The notes beneath the pieces are model-generated. The model was not told the DNA's origin. It saw nothing but the letters and a program-made list of their open reading frames with translations, and did not search any database. From positions 312,740,492-312,804,491 of the forward strand of contig CM037876.1 in the NCBI GenBank assembly GCA_021292165.1: a stretch of DNA of 64,000 nucleotides. The letters are read 5' to 3'. Of the stretch, positions 10,731 to 21,227 are shown piece after piece (position 1 is the first letter of the stretch; each line of letters opens with the position of its first letter). The stretch comes from Shinisaurus crocodilurus. Its lineage: Eukaryota; Chordata; Lepidosauria; Squamata; Shinisauridae. Position numbers and translations under genes: made by a program.

Positions 10731-10830
10731 CCTGGATTCCTGCATTGAGCAGGGGGTTGGACTCGATGGCCTTGTAGGCCCCTTCCAACTCTACTTTTCT
10801 ATGATTCTATGATTCTATGATTCATTCCTT

Positions 10831-11788
10831 GTGCTCTCGTGATTCCTCACCCACGGTAGTTTGCGGGTGCTACAGACAACGTCCGTCATCCTAAAAGGCC
10901 TCTCCTGTGCCTTCTTCTGAGCACCATCCACCATGCGCTTTTTGACTTCCATATTAAACTCTGCCTTGGAAGGCTTCAGTTTGCCAGAAGATGGCAGCAC
11001 TGAGCTAGACGTGCAAAAAAAGATGTGCAAAAAAAGAGCTGCCTAGTTGGGGGGGGCATTTTTGATTTGTTTTGGTTTTGTTACACGTCTTCATTTCAGC
11101 GCCCTGGCTACCCGTCACAAACATCACAACATGGTGAATTCTTCCCTCTGCAATAAGTAAAGCTGATTTCCTTGGTGGAAACGTTCCCAGCTGAGCCTCC
11201 TGTTCATAGTTTCTCCTTGTTGCGACTAAAGAATTCAGCAGATTCCTTTCCCTGCACACCTCCGCTCTATGCAGCAGCTCTCCGGCCTGCAAAAGGCACA
11301 GCTCAAAATCTTCACAACAGTTCACTTCTTTGAAGGGTACCTAAAGGTGAATGGCCTTTAAATACAGTACCTGGTTATCTCTGATCAGCGAACGGAGATA
11401 ACGGCAAAAGAAGCTTGTGGGCCTGATGGAAAACCCTTGCTGGCCACATCTGTCCACAAGCTGGAGGTTCCCCGTCCCATTTGGCCCCAGATCTATTTTC
11501 CAGAGACTCGAGTGTCCATTTATGCCAATGGACAATTTTCTTTTAAGCATAATTGCATGGGGTGGGGGGAATTTTCCTACAGGAGTGAAAGAGGGGGGGA
11601 AGTGGGGTGCGGGGGAACAGCAAGAGATTTGAAATGAATTGCAATTGAAGAGGAACTGATGCTTTGGGAGCATCTTGGGTGCGGTGCAAATTAAAGAATT
11701 TATTTTATTTTAAATTATTTTATTGAGAAATGTATTGGCTGGCTTTGCCTTCTGTGAAATTTAAATAATCCCTAGTAATTATGTCTAA
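10831..11788. other. No recognised feature
   Basis: No gene or repeat recognised. 11700-11760 is AT-rich. Confidence 0.4.
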
Positions 11789-11838
<50 letters not shown>

Positions 11839-11882
11839 ATGATTAGATTAGGTTAGGTTAGGATAGATAGATAGATAGATAG
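11789..11882. repeat. (ATCT)n / (GATA)n microsatellite pair
   Basis: ATCT units at 11789-11838 face GATA units at 11862-11882. The two are inverse complements separated by a 'ggttaggtta' spacer, so the locus can fold back. Confidence 0.85.
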
Positions 11883-11946
11883 TGAACCATCCAGAGAGCT
11901 TCAGCTATTGGGTGGTATAGAAATGTAATGAATGAATGAATAAATA
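11883..11946 (+). mobile_element. L2-type LINE 3' tail
   Basis: 'accatccagagagcttcag', 'gggtggtatagaaatg' and AATGA/AATAA repeats match the tails at 45300-45412 and 56041-56103. Confidence 0.7.
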
Positions 11947-12011
11947 TTAGCATATATAAATTGCATGCAGTTTTGTGTCCTCTGGGGTCTGGCCCCCGAA
12001 TCTTTTAAGTG

Positions 12012-12082
12012 CTCCGAAATTCCACCGTGCTGGCTGGGAATGATGGGGGTTGTAGTCCAACACATCAGGTTGGGGAAGGCTG
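12012..12082. mobile_element. Half of a CAGCCTTCCCCAACC-type palindromic element
   Basis: 'gctgggaatgatgggggttg', 'agtccaacacatc' and 'ggttggggaaggctg' are the right arm seen at 14880-14959 and 49828-49886. Confidence 0.6.
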
Positions 12083-12260
12083 CCCTTGAACTTCGGAGCT
12101 CCTGTGATCCACCAGCCTCAGCCTCCCCAGGAACTGGGATTTCAGACAGGGCCCACCATTGCTGGCCTGCTTGCTTTTTGCCCTGCATCCACAGCTGAGT
12201 TTCTCTTTCAGCCAGAAGATGGCAGGAAAGGGCAGAATGTTAAAAAAACGCTGTCCCGAG

Positions 12261-12263
<3 letters not shown>

Positions 12264-12299
<36 letters not shown>
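12264..12299. repeat. (CA)n microsatellite
   Basis: Uninterrupted CA run. Confidence 0.95.
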
Positions 12300-12302
<3 letters not shown>

Positions 12303-12495
12303 CTGGAGGAGGAACTGTTTCCTGAAATGAAAGGTTTGGGGGCTCAAGAAGACAGCCTGGAAGCCTTGCCCCCTAACATCTGATACACGTGGGCTGGCTG
12401 TGATCATTCAGTGATGAGGATGAGGTACTTTTCATATATTCTAAGGGAGACTGCAGGGGTATTTATGATAGGTCCAGGACTCACCTGTGGCTCAC

Positions 12496-12561
12496 GCTGG
12501 CGGGGGTTGGACTCGATGGCCTTGTTGGCTCCTTCCAACTCTATGATCTATGAAATCTATG
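12496..12561 (+). mobile_element. CR1-type 3' tail fragment
   Basis: 'ggttggactcgatggccttg', 'ccttccaactctatgatc' and 'tatgaaatctatg' match the tail of the 5S-headed SINE at 28285 and of the CR1 copies. Confidence 0.7.
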
Positions 12562-12712
12562 AATATGCAGAATAACATGGCAGAACATGGCAAGTTGCAT
12601 ATCTGTGGCTCCCTCTCTATGGAACCCTGTGGATGTCAGGCAGGCAAAGCATGGTTTCGTTTGGGTGCCTACTGAATACGTTTTTATTTAAACAAGCCTT
12701 CCCTGACTAATC

Positions 12713-12751
<39 letters not shown>
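12713..12751. repeat. (ATG)n microsatellite
   Basis: About 13 ATG units. Confidence 0.95.
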
Positions 12752-12753
<2 letters not shown>

Positions 12754-12901
12754 ACTATTTTCTCCACTTTTTATTGCACACCACATGAATATCTTATTGG
12801 ATGTAGAGCGGTATATAAGGCTTGTAAAGAAAAAAAGAGGTGGCCTTGCTTGTTGTTGCAGGAAGAACAATGAAGAGTCTTGTGGCACCTTAAAGACTAC
12901 A

Positions 12902-13029
12902 GGCGCAATCCTATGGCAGTTTAGACAGAAAAAAAGGCAGACAACTCCCAGCATGCCCCAGCCAGCTGGCTGGGGCATGCTGGGAGTTGTCTGCCTTTTT
13001 TTCTGTCTAAACTGCCGTAGGATTGCGCC
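12902..13029. mobile_element. Near-perfect 128-bp palindrome with GGCGCAATCC ends
   Basis: The arms run from ggcgcaatcctatggcag to the centre at about 12965 and back. I see a single mismatch (tatggc / gccgta). The central part, acaactcccagcatgcccc, is the same core as in the 135-bp MITE, but the termini are unrelated. No clear TSD. A one-armed relative lies at 60133-60208. Confidence 0.85.
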
Positions 13030-13373
13030 CTAAGAGATTCCCGGGTTTCGGTTCCCCTCCCCCACCCAATAGTCAGCAGTTCTGCACCTAGGGTTGGACC
13101 TTGAGACCAAATTCCGGGCCCCCACAGCCCAGGGGATCCCCAAATGACCCCCCCAGAGAGCAGCATGTGATGGAGGCAGGGGCTCACAGGCCCAGCGTCA
13201 GCACTTGGGCCGGCACGGGCTTGCCGCGCAGAACCTTTTCTCCTTTAAAAAAATTAAAATTAAAATTAATAGTCTGGCGACAGCTGGCTGGGCATGTACA
13301 TGGCTGTATAACAACAACACCCCACCCCCCCAAGACCATGAAGTCGAGAGTGTAAAATTACCTGGCTGCACAA
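13030..13373. other. No recognised feature
   Basis: Nothing identified apart from a short (AAATT)-like run at 13248-13270. Confidence 0.35.
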
Positions 13374-13747
13374 CTGAGTTTAGACACGATCGCCCGTTGT
13401 TAATAAACACGATCACCCACACTCAAGGGTTGAGTATGGGTTGAGTGTGGGTTGTCGTCGAACCGTGGGTTGTTGTTGAAAGGTGGGTTATCATGTTGTT
13501 GAAATGTGGGTTATTGTGTTGTCTGAACCCAGCCGAGATAACAAACCATGGCAAACAACCCACAGTTCACAACTGAACAACAAACCTTGGGTTCCCTTCA
13601 TGGGTTGTTCGTGGTTAACAAGCCATGGCTTGTTAGCGCAGCTGGGTTCAGACAACGCCAATAACCCACATTTCAGCAACAACCCATGGTTCAACAACAA
13701 CCCATACTCAACCCTTGAGTGTGGGCTATCATGTTGTCTGAACCCAG
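13374..13747. mobile_element. Complex foldback element, copy 1
   Basis: Ends ctgagtttagacacgatc... and ...gttgtctgaacccag. The interior is a succession of inverted and direct units of aacaacccatgg / ccatgggttgtt and aacaagccatggcttgtt. The second copy is at 15882-16217. No unambiguous TSD is visible, so the superfamily is undetermined. Confidence 0.65.
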
Positions 13748-13974
13748 AAGGCAGCATTCCATAGTTACTGATCACGCTTACTGGGCTTTGGGGGGGGGAT
13801 CTTTCCCCCCCTAACCATTTCCCCCCCCTACTTTGGAAAACTTTGGGGTTCTGCCAAGCCTGCCGGATACGTCTTTCTTGTGTGTGGATGGTGCTGTTTT
13901 TGGCTACAACAGGATCGGCACTCGCCTCTCCACTTTGGCAGTAGAGGGAATGATGGCACATGGCAAGGTGGACC

Positions 13975-14138
13975 CAGGGCCGGTGCTACCATTAGGCCAA
14001 CTAGGCAGCTGCCTAGGGCGCAGGGCTAAAGGGGGTGCCAGAAATAGGGAGGGAGGGCTCAAGTGGGAAGGGGGGGCACTAAATATCTGATCTTGCCTAG
14101 GGCACCAAACTGCACCAAACTGCCTTGCACCGGCCCTG
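13975..14138. mobile_element. CAGGGCCGGTGC hAT-like MITE, copy 1
   Basis: Ends CAGGGCCGGTGC / GCACCGGCCCTG with exact 8-bp TSD ggtggacc (13967-13974, 14139-14146). The interior includes ggcagctgcctagggcgcag. Confidence 0.9.
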
Positions 14139-14146
14139 GGTGGACC

Positions 14147-14676
14147 CCCCCCCCGTTTCATTCGGTGGGGGGGGGGAGATCCTTTTTTTCTATCCTTACC
14201 TCGAGTTGCTTTCTCACATAGATGCCATGGTGATATGCATCTCCCCACCCCGCTCCTAGATCCATAGAAGGATATGTGGGTGAACAAGGAACATTTTGCA
14301 TCGACCCACACACTGATCCCGGCGCTCATGGGTAACTGGCGTGTGGGTGATTCTCACAAAGCACGGCGCAGCATCATGTCGAAGAAGTGTGCCAGAGAAC
14401 ACTCCCTCCCCCACGCTGCCCAAATTAATCTAGGGCACAGCCATGATTGCAAAAAGCCTTGGGCTGAATGACGGCTTGCAGTGCTCTTTCTTTCTCCTCT
14501 GCCCCACCTCTTCTCCTCCGCTGGCCTTGGAACAAAGCCGGGAGCACTGGGGGGAAGTGGCAGCGGCAAAGCCCACCCGTTGAATGGAGAAGGCCCCAGG
14601 TTCAAGCCCGGACATCTCTTCTAGCAAAAGATTTCAGGGAGCAGCAGCGCTGGGAAAGCCCATTGCTTTGACTCTC
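14147..14676. other. No recognised feature
   Basis: Overlapping open frames on both strands with no recognisable motif. Confidence 0.35.
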
Positions 14677-14959
14677 CCGGCCTTCCCCAACCTCCACAGG
14701 GCCGGTGCAAGGCAGCTTGGTGCAGTTTGGTGTCCTAGGCAAGATCGGATATTTAGCGCCCCCCCCTTCCCACTTGAGCCCTCCCTCCCTATTTCTGGCG
14801 CCCCCCTTTAGCCCTGCGCCCCAGGCAGCTGCCTAGTTGGCCTAATGGTAGCACCGGCCCTGGCCCTCCAGATGTGTTGGGCTGCAACGCCCATGCTGGC
14901 TGGGAATGATGGGAGTTGTAGTCCAGCACATCTGGAGGACACCAGGTTGGGGAAGGCTG
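14677..14959. mobile_element. CAGCCTTCCCCAACC-type palindromic element, split by a MITE
   Basis: Left part ccttccccaacct at 14680. The right part 'gccctccagatgtgttgg', 'gaatgatgggagttgtagtc' and 'ggttggggaaggctg' resumes after the insertion at 14697-14862. Confidence 0.65.
14697..14862. mobile_element. CAGGGCCGGTGC MITE, copy 2 (reverse)
   Basis: Same termini as 13975-14138, inverted interior. Flanks aacctcca / gccctcca match at 6 of 8. Confidence 0.85.
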
Positions 14960-15881
14960 GCCTATCCTAAGTGGTAGGACACCTCTCCTGCTGGGATCTT
15001 TGCAGATGGGGTGGGGGGGACCCAGCCCTCCAACCTATTTAGCTGCCCCACCCCTCCCATCTGTGTCCCTCTCCTTAAGAAAGAAACATTTCACGCAACG
15101 TTCTGTCACCTAGCAGAGTGACCAAGGAATCATGGAAGCTTGAGCGGCTCCAGACAGATACAGAGCAACTGTAAATGGACTGTACTTTGGGGGCAATGCT
15201 TAGGGACCGGCTTTCCGCCTGCCCCACAGTTGCTAAGGCACATGGTGAGCTTCATCCCCCCATGTCAGCGGCTGCACCCTTGACTGCACCCTTCTTAGCA
15301 GATGTTGGGCCTGTCATGAGCATCACAGAGGGCCTTAACACTGAGGGGTCTGGCTCTAATTCCAAACCAGAGAGGGATGATTTAGAGTCCAGCATTGTGT
15401 TGGAAAACCCAAGGTCGGGGAACCTGGCGCAGCCTGACTGTGCAACCAATTGCAAGACAACGGGGAGTGTAACTTCAGATCTGGCCCTGCTGCAAGATAA
15501 GGCATCATATTACACCCCTGATTTATTGCCTGAGACAGTGGGAACCAGAGGATTCATAGGAGGAGCAGGGATCAGGTAGGTCACCCAGGGAGAGACGCCA
15601 AATCCAGAGGAAGGAGCAGCGATGCCTGCTGCAGCGCTCTGCGTTAATGGGCTAAAGGTTCAGAATGGGAACCGTAGTCAGAAAAGGAGCATTAACTAGG
15701 CCCATCCTGGTATTTGAAGTTTCCTTGCGGAGATCAACATCTGGAATGCTTGGAATCTACCAGGTCTAAATTCTCTTAGTAACTCTATGAACTCTTCTTT
15801 TTGATAATTTGGTGTCGAGTTTATATATGACAACCTTTTGCCAGGAACGACGATGCTGAAAGGATTTTAGCTTAAGAATGA
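14960..15881. other. No recognised gene; one unassigned 134-codon frame
   Basis: The plus-strand frame 15175-15579 is serine- and acidic-residue-rich (GSGSNSKPERDDLESS). I do not recognise it. It could be a decayed retroelement gag-like segment or chance. Confidence 0.35.
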
Positions 15882-16217
15882 CTGGGTTCAGAGAACATGA
15901 TAACCCACACTCAGGGGTTGAGTATGGGTTGAGTGGGTTGTTGTTGAACCATGGGTTGTTGTTGAACCATGGGTTATCATGTTGTCTGAACCCAGCTGCA
16001 CTAACAAGCCATGACTTGTTAACCATGAACAACCCACGAAGAGAACCCATGGTTTGTTGTTGGGTTGTGAACTGTGGGTTGTTCACCATGGTTTGTTATC
16101 TCGGCTGGGTTCAGACAACACGATAACCCACATTTCAACAACCCATGGTTCAGCGACAACCCACACTCAATCCATACTCAATCCTTGAGTGTGGATTATC
16201 ATGTTGTCTGAACCCAG
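15882..16217. mobile_element. Complex foldback element, copy 2
   Basis: ctgggttcagagaacatgat at the left is the inverse of the right end atcatgttgtctgaacccag. The interior has repeated 'aaccatgggttgttgttg' units as at 13374-13747. Confidence 0.75.
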
Positions 16218-17204
16218 TTCCAGTTGTTGTCTCAACCCAGCCAATGTCTTTCCTGAGTGAAGTTGAGGATCCCCTGCTGTGAAGAAGCCCATGGTTTGTG
16301 GTGGGGAGTTTAAGTGTTGCAAGCTATTCCACAAATCCTTGGAATGTGTATCCAACCTGATCTATGGAAATAAAAGCCTGAATGCAAAAAGGGCCTTAGT
16401 ATTGAATTGACTGAGAAGCCAGGTAGCCTGGCCTTGACAGCTGCCATAGGAGTGAATGGCTGTATGTGGGGTCCATGTTGTGGTGGTACTGAAGCCCTGT
16501 CAACACCACTGAAGATTGGTGGCCTGATGTCCACCAACAGGGTAGGTTGAAGGCATGTAACTTAGATGGCTTCGTGAAAAGATTGGACAGCCGTATTTCT
16601 TTATTTGCTTTTAAAAAAAATGTATACTAGACTTTTCCTTAAAACAGCCTTCCCCAACTCGGAACACTCCAGATGTGTTGGACTACAGCTCCCATCACCC
16701 TCAGCCCACATGGCCAATGGCATACAACTCAAAACAGTAATGACAATATCAAACAAACAACAATACAGAACCTCCACTGAGAACAGCAAGAACAGAACGG
16801 GAAGAACACGGACAGATGCGCCAGCAAAAACAAGGACTGTACAAAGAGCACTCCCCCTCCCACTGAAAAAAAAGGGGGGGAAAGCGTGATCATTAAAAGC
16901 CAGCAGCAGGATAAAAATTAAAGTCAGAGCTGGCACATGTTGCAATCCAAAATCCTTCCTGAGAAGGAAGGTCTTTGCCATATGGAGGAAGATCATTCAA
17001 GGGGGAGCGGCGAAGCACGCTTCCCTCTGCAGTATCCGTGGCTCTCAGTCCGGAGAGCTAGATAGAGCTTCCGTGGACAGAGGAAGTCTACTTCTGAATA
17101 GCAGATGCTGGGAAACCAACACAAGTGGATGTCCGTCACGTGTCACCCTCATGGCATGCTTGTGAATGTCCAGAAGGCATCCAGCTGGTCACCGTGGGAA
17201 ACAG
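16218..17204. other. Mostly unexplained; half palindromic element at 16645-16715
   Basis: 16646-16715 carries cagccttccccaactcgg and 'cagatgtgttggactacag', a left arm of the CAGCCTTCCCC family. The rest is not recognised. Confidence 0.45.
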
Positions 17205-17700
17205 ACTCTCACTGGCTACTAGTCCTGATGGCTCTATGCTACCTCTAGTGTCAGAGGCAGTGTGCCTAGGGACACCAGGTGCTGGGGAACATGGGTGGGA
17301 GGGTGCTGTTGCATCCGTGTCCTGTTTGTGGCTTTCCCATGGGCATTTGGTTGGCCACTGTGTGAACAAGAATGCTGCTAGCTGGACCCTTGGACTAGAT
17401 GAGAGCCAGTGTGGCGTAGTGGTTAGAGTGTTGGACTAGGACTCGGGAGATCCAGGTTCTAGTCCCCGCTTGGCTATGAAACTCACTGGGTGACTTTGGG
17501 CCAGTCACTGACTCTCTGCCTCACCTACCTCACAGGGTTGTTGTGAGGATAAAATGGAGAGGAGGAGGAGGAGGAGGATTATGTAAGCCGCCTTGGGTTC
17601 CTTGAAGGAACAAAGGCGGGGTATAAATATAATAAATACATACATAAATAATAGATGGACAATTGGTCTGATCTAGCATGGCTCTTCCTATGCGATTCAG
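17205..17700 (+). mobile_element. CR1-like LINE tail interrupted by a Sauria SINE
   Basis: 17205-17400 matches the CR1-like copy at 36590-36770 ('ctatgctacctctagtgtc', 'ggccactgtgtgaacaag'). After the SINE, 17650-17690 resumes with 'tggtctgatctagcatggc'. The tagatg at both SINE junctions fits a short TSD. Confidence 0.7.
17401..17645 (+). mobile_element. Sauria SINE, copy 1
   Basis: tRNA-like head (gagagccagtgtggcgtagt; B-box-like ggttctagtcc), conserved middle (tgggtgactttgggccagtc; cacagggttgttgtgagga) and tail ttgggttcctt...ggcggggtataaat with TAA repeats. These match the published Sauria SINE of squamates, whose tail is related to Bov-B LINEs. Confidence 0.9.
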
Positions 17701-18095
17701 ATACCTGAAGGAGTGCATTCTCCCATATGAACCAACCTACAGACAAAAGGAAGGACTTCTTCATATAGCGCGTAGTTAAATTATGGAATCTTCTGCCCAA
17801 GATGTGGTGACGGACACAAACCTAGATTGCTTTAAAAGGGGATTGGACAAATTCATGGAGGATAAGGCTATCAATGGCTGCTAGTCCTATATATGGCTAT
17901 ATGCGACCTCCAGTATTAGAGGCAGGATGCCCATGTGCACCAGCTGCCGGGGAACATGGGCAGGAGGGTGCAGTTGCACTCACGTCCTGCTGGTGGGATC
18001 CCGTGGGCAGCTGGTTGGCCCACTGTGTGAACAGAATGCTGGACTAGATGGACCCTTGGCCTGATCCAGCATCAGGGCTCTTCTGATGTTCTGAT
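17700..18095 (+). mobile_element. CR1-like LINE 3' end, second unit
   Basis: 'aattatggaatcttctgccc', 'ggattggacaaattcatgg' and the ending 'gggctcttctgatgttctga' match 36480-36811. The first 60 bp are L2-like (atacctgaaggagtgc). Confidence 0.75.
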
Positions 18096-18109
18096 ATACA
18101 ACCTCTCCA

Positions 18110-18272
18110 CAGGGCCGGTGCTACCATTAGGCCAACTAGGCAGCTGCCTAGGGCGCAGGGCTAAAAGGGGTGCCAGAAACGCCTTGGGAAAAAAATACAG
18201 CGCTCTCAAGTGGGGGGGGGCGCTAAATATCTGATCTTGCCTAGGGCACCAAACTGCCTTGCACTGGTCCTG
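18110..18272. mobile_element. CAGGGCCGGTGC MITE, copy 3
   Basis: Exact 8-bp TSD cctctcca (18102-18109, 18273-18280). The right terminus is slightly decayed (gcactggtcctg). Confidence 0.9.
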
Positions 18273-18280
18273 CCTCTCCA

Positions 18281-19507
18281 TCAGAGCTCATGGGGCAGTC
18301 TGTGTGGGCATACGGGCTGCATATAGGACACTTTCTCAAGCCTGTGGGACCCAGGCCCTTGGCCATACACCCCCCCCCACTGCATCCCACATGTTTCCTT
18401 GGCTCTTCCGGCTGCCTCTGCCCACCAGTTCTCAGCTGCGGGGAGCGGCGTTGGCTGCCCGCCCGCCTCTCTGCTGGAAGCCCTGCAAACTGAGCAACTC
18501 AGTCACTCATTCCTGCCCACAGGGTGTGTGAGTCACTGCCCGGAGGATGCCTGGTGGGTGTGTGGCGCTGGGGAGTAAGCACAACGCTCTTCAAGTCGGG
18601 AACACGACTTGTGTGACTCCTTTGCTTGTGGCAACTTCTAATTATCCCTGAGACAGACAGGCCGGTCCTAGGATAGAGCTACGCCGGCTGCCGCTACGCC
18701 AGGGCTACGAACGCCCATGTAACATGGGTGATGGGATCACCCTACGCTCTCCTGGCAGCAAAGTCAAAAGCAGCACAACAGAAATGAGAGTGAACGTAGC
18801 AACAATGCCATCCGCCTGCAACAGAGTCCCCGGCACAGTCCCCGCACCACCGCAACGAAGATGCTCTTGAATGACATCTTCTCATCAGCCATGCATGGAA
18901 GGCACCAATCAACACACCGCGATGGCAGGCATGCCGAAATGGCATTACTCGATCCATTTCATATGTACCCTCCCGCACCGCAGCACAAGAGCACACAGGC
19001 AGCACGCGGCATGAGCGGGGCGGTGGCTCTGTCGGAAAGGGAATAGCCAGCGCTCAAAGCAAGTAGCAAACAAGGGTGCAATTGCGGAGCCGGCCAATTT
19101 CTTCTTGCTCCTCTGGCAGCACTGTGTGGCTGGCCTCAGCTGTGTCATTTCTGAAGGCAAGCCATGCCAGACATTTAGTCGTTCATTACCGCTGCCTGCC
19201 TGCGATGCTGTGGGTTAGTTGTTTTGCATTTTATAATTAAATAAGGCCGTGAGTTGCTTAGTAACGGTGAGTAAGTTATTCCGATAGCTTCTAGTTGCTG
19301 ATTATTATCATTAAGTCAGCCACTTCGAAGCGGGGGGGGGGGGGGGAACACCGGTGCTTGAATGATGGATAAAAAGTTAGGGGGGCCCTTCATCAAGACC
19401 ACAAGCCGCTCTCCTAATCCCTGACCCCCAGCTGTAGCCAAGTCATGACCTCTTTGTAGCCTTCAAAACCAGTCATTAAGGGGCCAGCACAAAAGGTAAG
19501 CGGGTTC
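18281..19507. other. Unexplained, CpG-rich at 18660-19100
   Basis: 18660-19100 is richer in CG dinucleotides than its surroundings and has overlapping frames on both strands, none recognised. There is a poly(G) run at 19331-19346. Confidence 0.4.
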
Positions 19508-19515
19508 CTATAAGC

Positions 19516-19650
19516 CAGTGTTCTCCAACCTTGGGTCCCCAGATGTTTTTGGCCTCCAACTCCCAGCATGCCCCAGCCAGCATAGCTGGCTGGGGCATGC
19601 TGGGAGTTGGAGGCCAAAAACATCCGGGGACCCAAGGTCGGAGAACACTG
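19516..19650. mobile_element. Palindromic hAT-like MITE, copy 4 (135 bp)
   Basis: Exact TSD ctataagc (19508-19515, 19651-19658). Both arms carry the same substitution (cctCcaac / gttgGagg). The right arm also has two private changes (catcCgggg, ggtCgg). Confidence 0.95.
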
Positions 19651-19658
19651 CTATAAGC

Positions 19659-20565
19659 CATACTTTTAAAGGTACTGAACTGTATAACTGCTATCACACT
19701 ATTCCGTTTATACAAAAGTACATCACGATTCCTATCTCTTTATTCTAATGACAGCCGTGCAAGCCAGCTGAAAGGCACTTGGGCAAAGACGCACAAGTTG
19801 CTTCCACACTACCTGTTTAGTCTGGAATTGCCATGCTTTGTTCACTCACTTTTTACAGAGGATTCAATGTTGTTGCCAACCCATTGCACCTCAGTGTTTT
19901 CTATGGCACACTCCCATCTTTTAAAAGACCTGGTTTACTAGTCACTTCAAATGCAGTTGCAGTATCACCCTGTCCAGTGTAGACTGACAAAATGCAACTG
20001 GGGCTTTTCTAACTGCCTTTGGTTAGAAGCTTCCTCCTTGCATCTTTTGCTACTGTAATTGCTTCCTGTTTAGAGTAGCAGCAGCAGCATTACTGTTGAA
20101 AATACTTTTTGTAAACCGCCTTGACAGATCCGAGAAAGGCAGTACAGAAATAAAATTAATTGCCCCGCAATTACTCAGTTCTTGTTCTCTATGTAATGGG
20201 GCTTTAATTGATGGTTCCCTTTCATTAACTTTACTTTTAAAATGATGAAATAGCCATTGTTTCACAATGAAGAAAAGAAAACAAATGAGAGGAAACAAAC
20301 AAATAATTAAAGTCTTTCTTCCCAGGTAACAGGAACTGAGTTGGTTAGAGGCAATGAAGTGGCAATTCACTAATACTTCATCCTCATTGAATGGGGAACA
20401 ATTTCAGGGGCAGAAGCACAAGGAGGAAACTTCTAATTAAAGTTGCATGGGACCTTTTCTGAATGGGACTTACTTTTGTGTAAACATTACAGGAGGATCT
20501 TGGTCGAGGGGATAATATAATGTTATATTATGTGCTGTGTGGAACCTCCATTTTAAATCCACTTC
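19659..20565. other. No gene; possible LINE tail at 20085-20160
   Basis: 'tgtaaaccgccttgacagatc' then 'cagaaataaaattaat' resembles an L2-type tail. The rest is unrecognised. Confidence 0.4.
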
Positions 20566-20812
20566 AGAGAGCCAGTGTGGCGTAGTGGTGAGAGTGTTGG
20601 ACTGGGACCCGGGAGATCCGGGTTCAAATCCCCACTCAGCCAAGAAACCCACTGGGTGACTTTGGGCCAGTCACTGACTCTCTCAGCCTAACCTATCTCA
20701 CAGGGTTGTTGTGAGAATAAAATAGAGAGGAGGAGGATTATTATGTAAGCCGCCTTGGGTTCCTTGCAGGAAAAAAGGCGGGGTATAATTATAACAAATA
20801 AATAAATAAAAG
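20566..20812 (+). mobile_element. Sauria SINE, copy 2
   Basis: gagagccagtgtggcgtagt head, B-box-like gggttcaaatccc, and tail 'ggcggggtataattataac' with TAAA repeats. Confidence 0.9.
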
Positions 20813-20814
20813 CA

Positions 20815-21222
20815 ATGCCTCTGCAGACCTAAACGGACCTCTTGAAGAAATAACCCCGTTCAGCCCTCTGGCTGATAGAATTTGAATGAGGGGTTACCGG
20901 TACATGTTTCCAACATCTAATCTGTTTTGTCCTCAATCTTATGTTGACAAAGCCTCTCCTTCTTTATTCTCTCTTTCTTTTTTTAATAAGAGCTTTCTTT
21001 GATGCAAATAAATAAGAATTGCTCTGCGAGATCACACAGACAAGGTCCAAGTGGGGAGGAGAGGATGTAATAATAACAACAGATAGAGATTATACTCAGA
21101 GTTTTGCACGTGAGTCTTCATGAGCTTTGCCTCAAATTAAGCTCTGACTCGGAGGTTGGTTTGTAATATGTCTGCTGGAAATCATTGTCCTGCGCTAGCC
21201 CCAAGCCTCAGCTGTATGGTTG
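20815..21222. other. No recognised feature
   Basis: AT-rich; nothing identified. Confidence 0.35.
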
Positions 21223-21227
21223 ATAAT

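Larger units (their letters stand above)
8165..10822 (+). mobile_element. CR1 LINE, 5'-truncated, longest copy in the window
   Basis: Carries the C-terminal part of the APE-type endonuclease ([14 protein letters not shown] near 8320-8360; SDHV near 8586), a linker, then a reverse transcriptase region and the 3' UTR, ending in three tandem tatgattc-type units near 10799-10822. The N-terminal half of the endonuclease and any ORF1 are missing. A ~46-bp LINE-tail insertion lies at about 8511-8560. A one-base frameshift in an A-run near 9012-9022 separates the 8557-9099 frame from the RT frame. It is one of six CR1 copies with this 3' end; those at 34299, 43631 and 53415 are very similar. Confidence 0.95.

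Noticed and set aside
15175..15579. 134-codon plus frame as a gene
   Set aside because: Compositionally odd (Ser/Asp/Glu-rich) but without a recognised family; kept as unassigned.
13374..16217. CRISPR-like array of repeated CCATGG units
   Set aside because: The repeats alternate in orientation, lack regular unique spacers, and lie in a vertebrate repeat context; they are foldback transposons.
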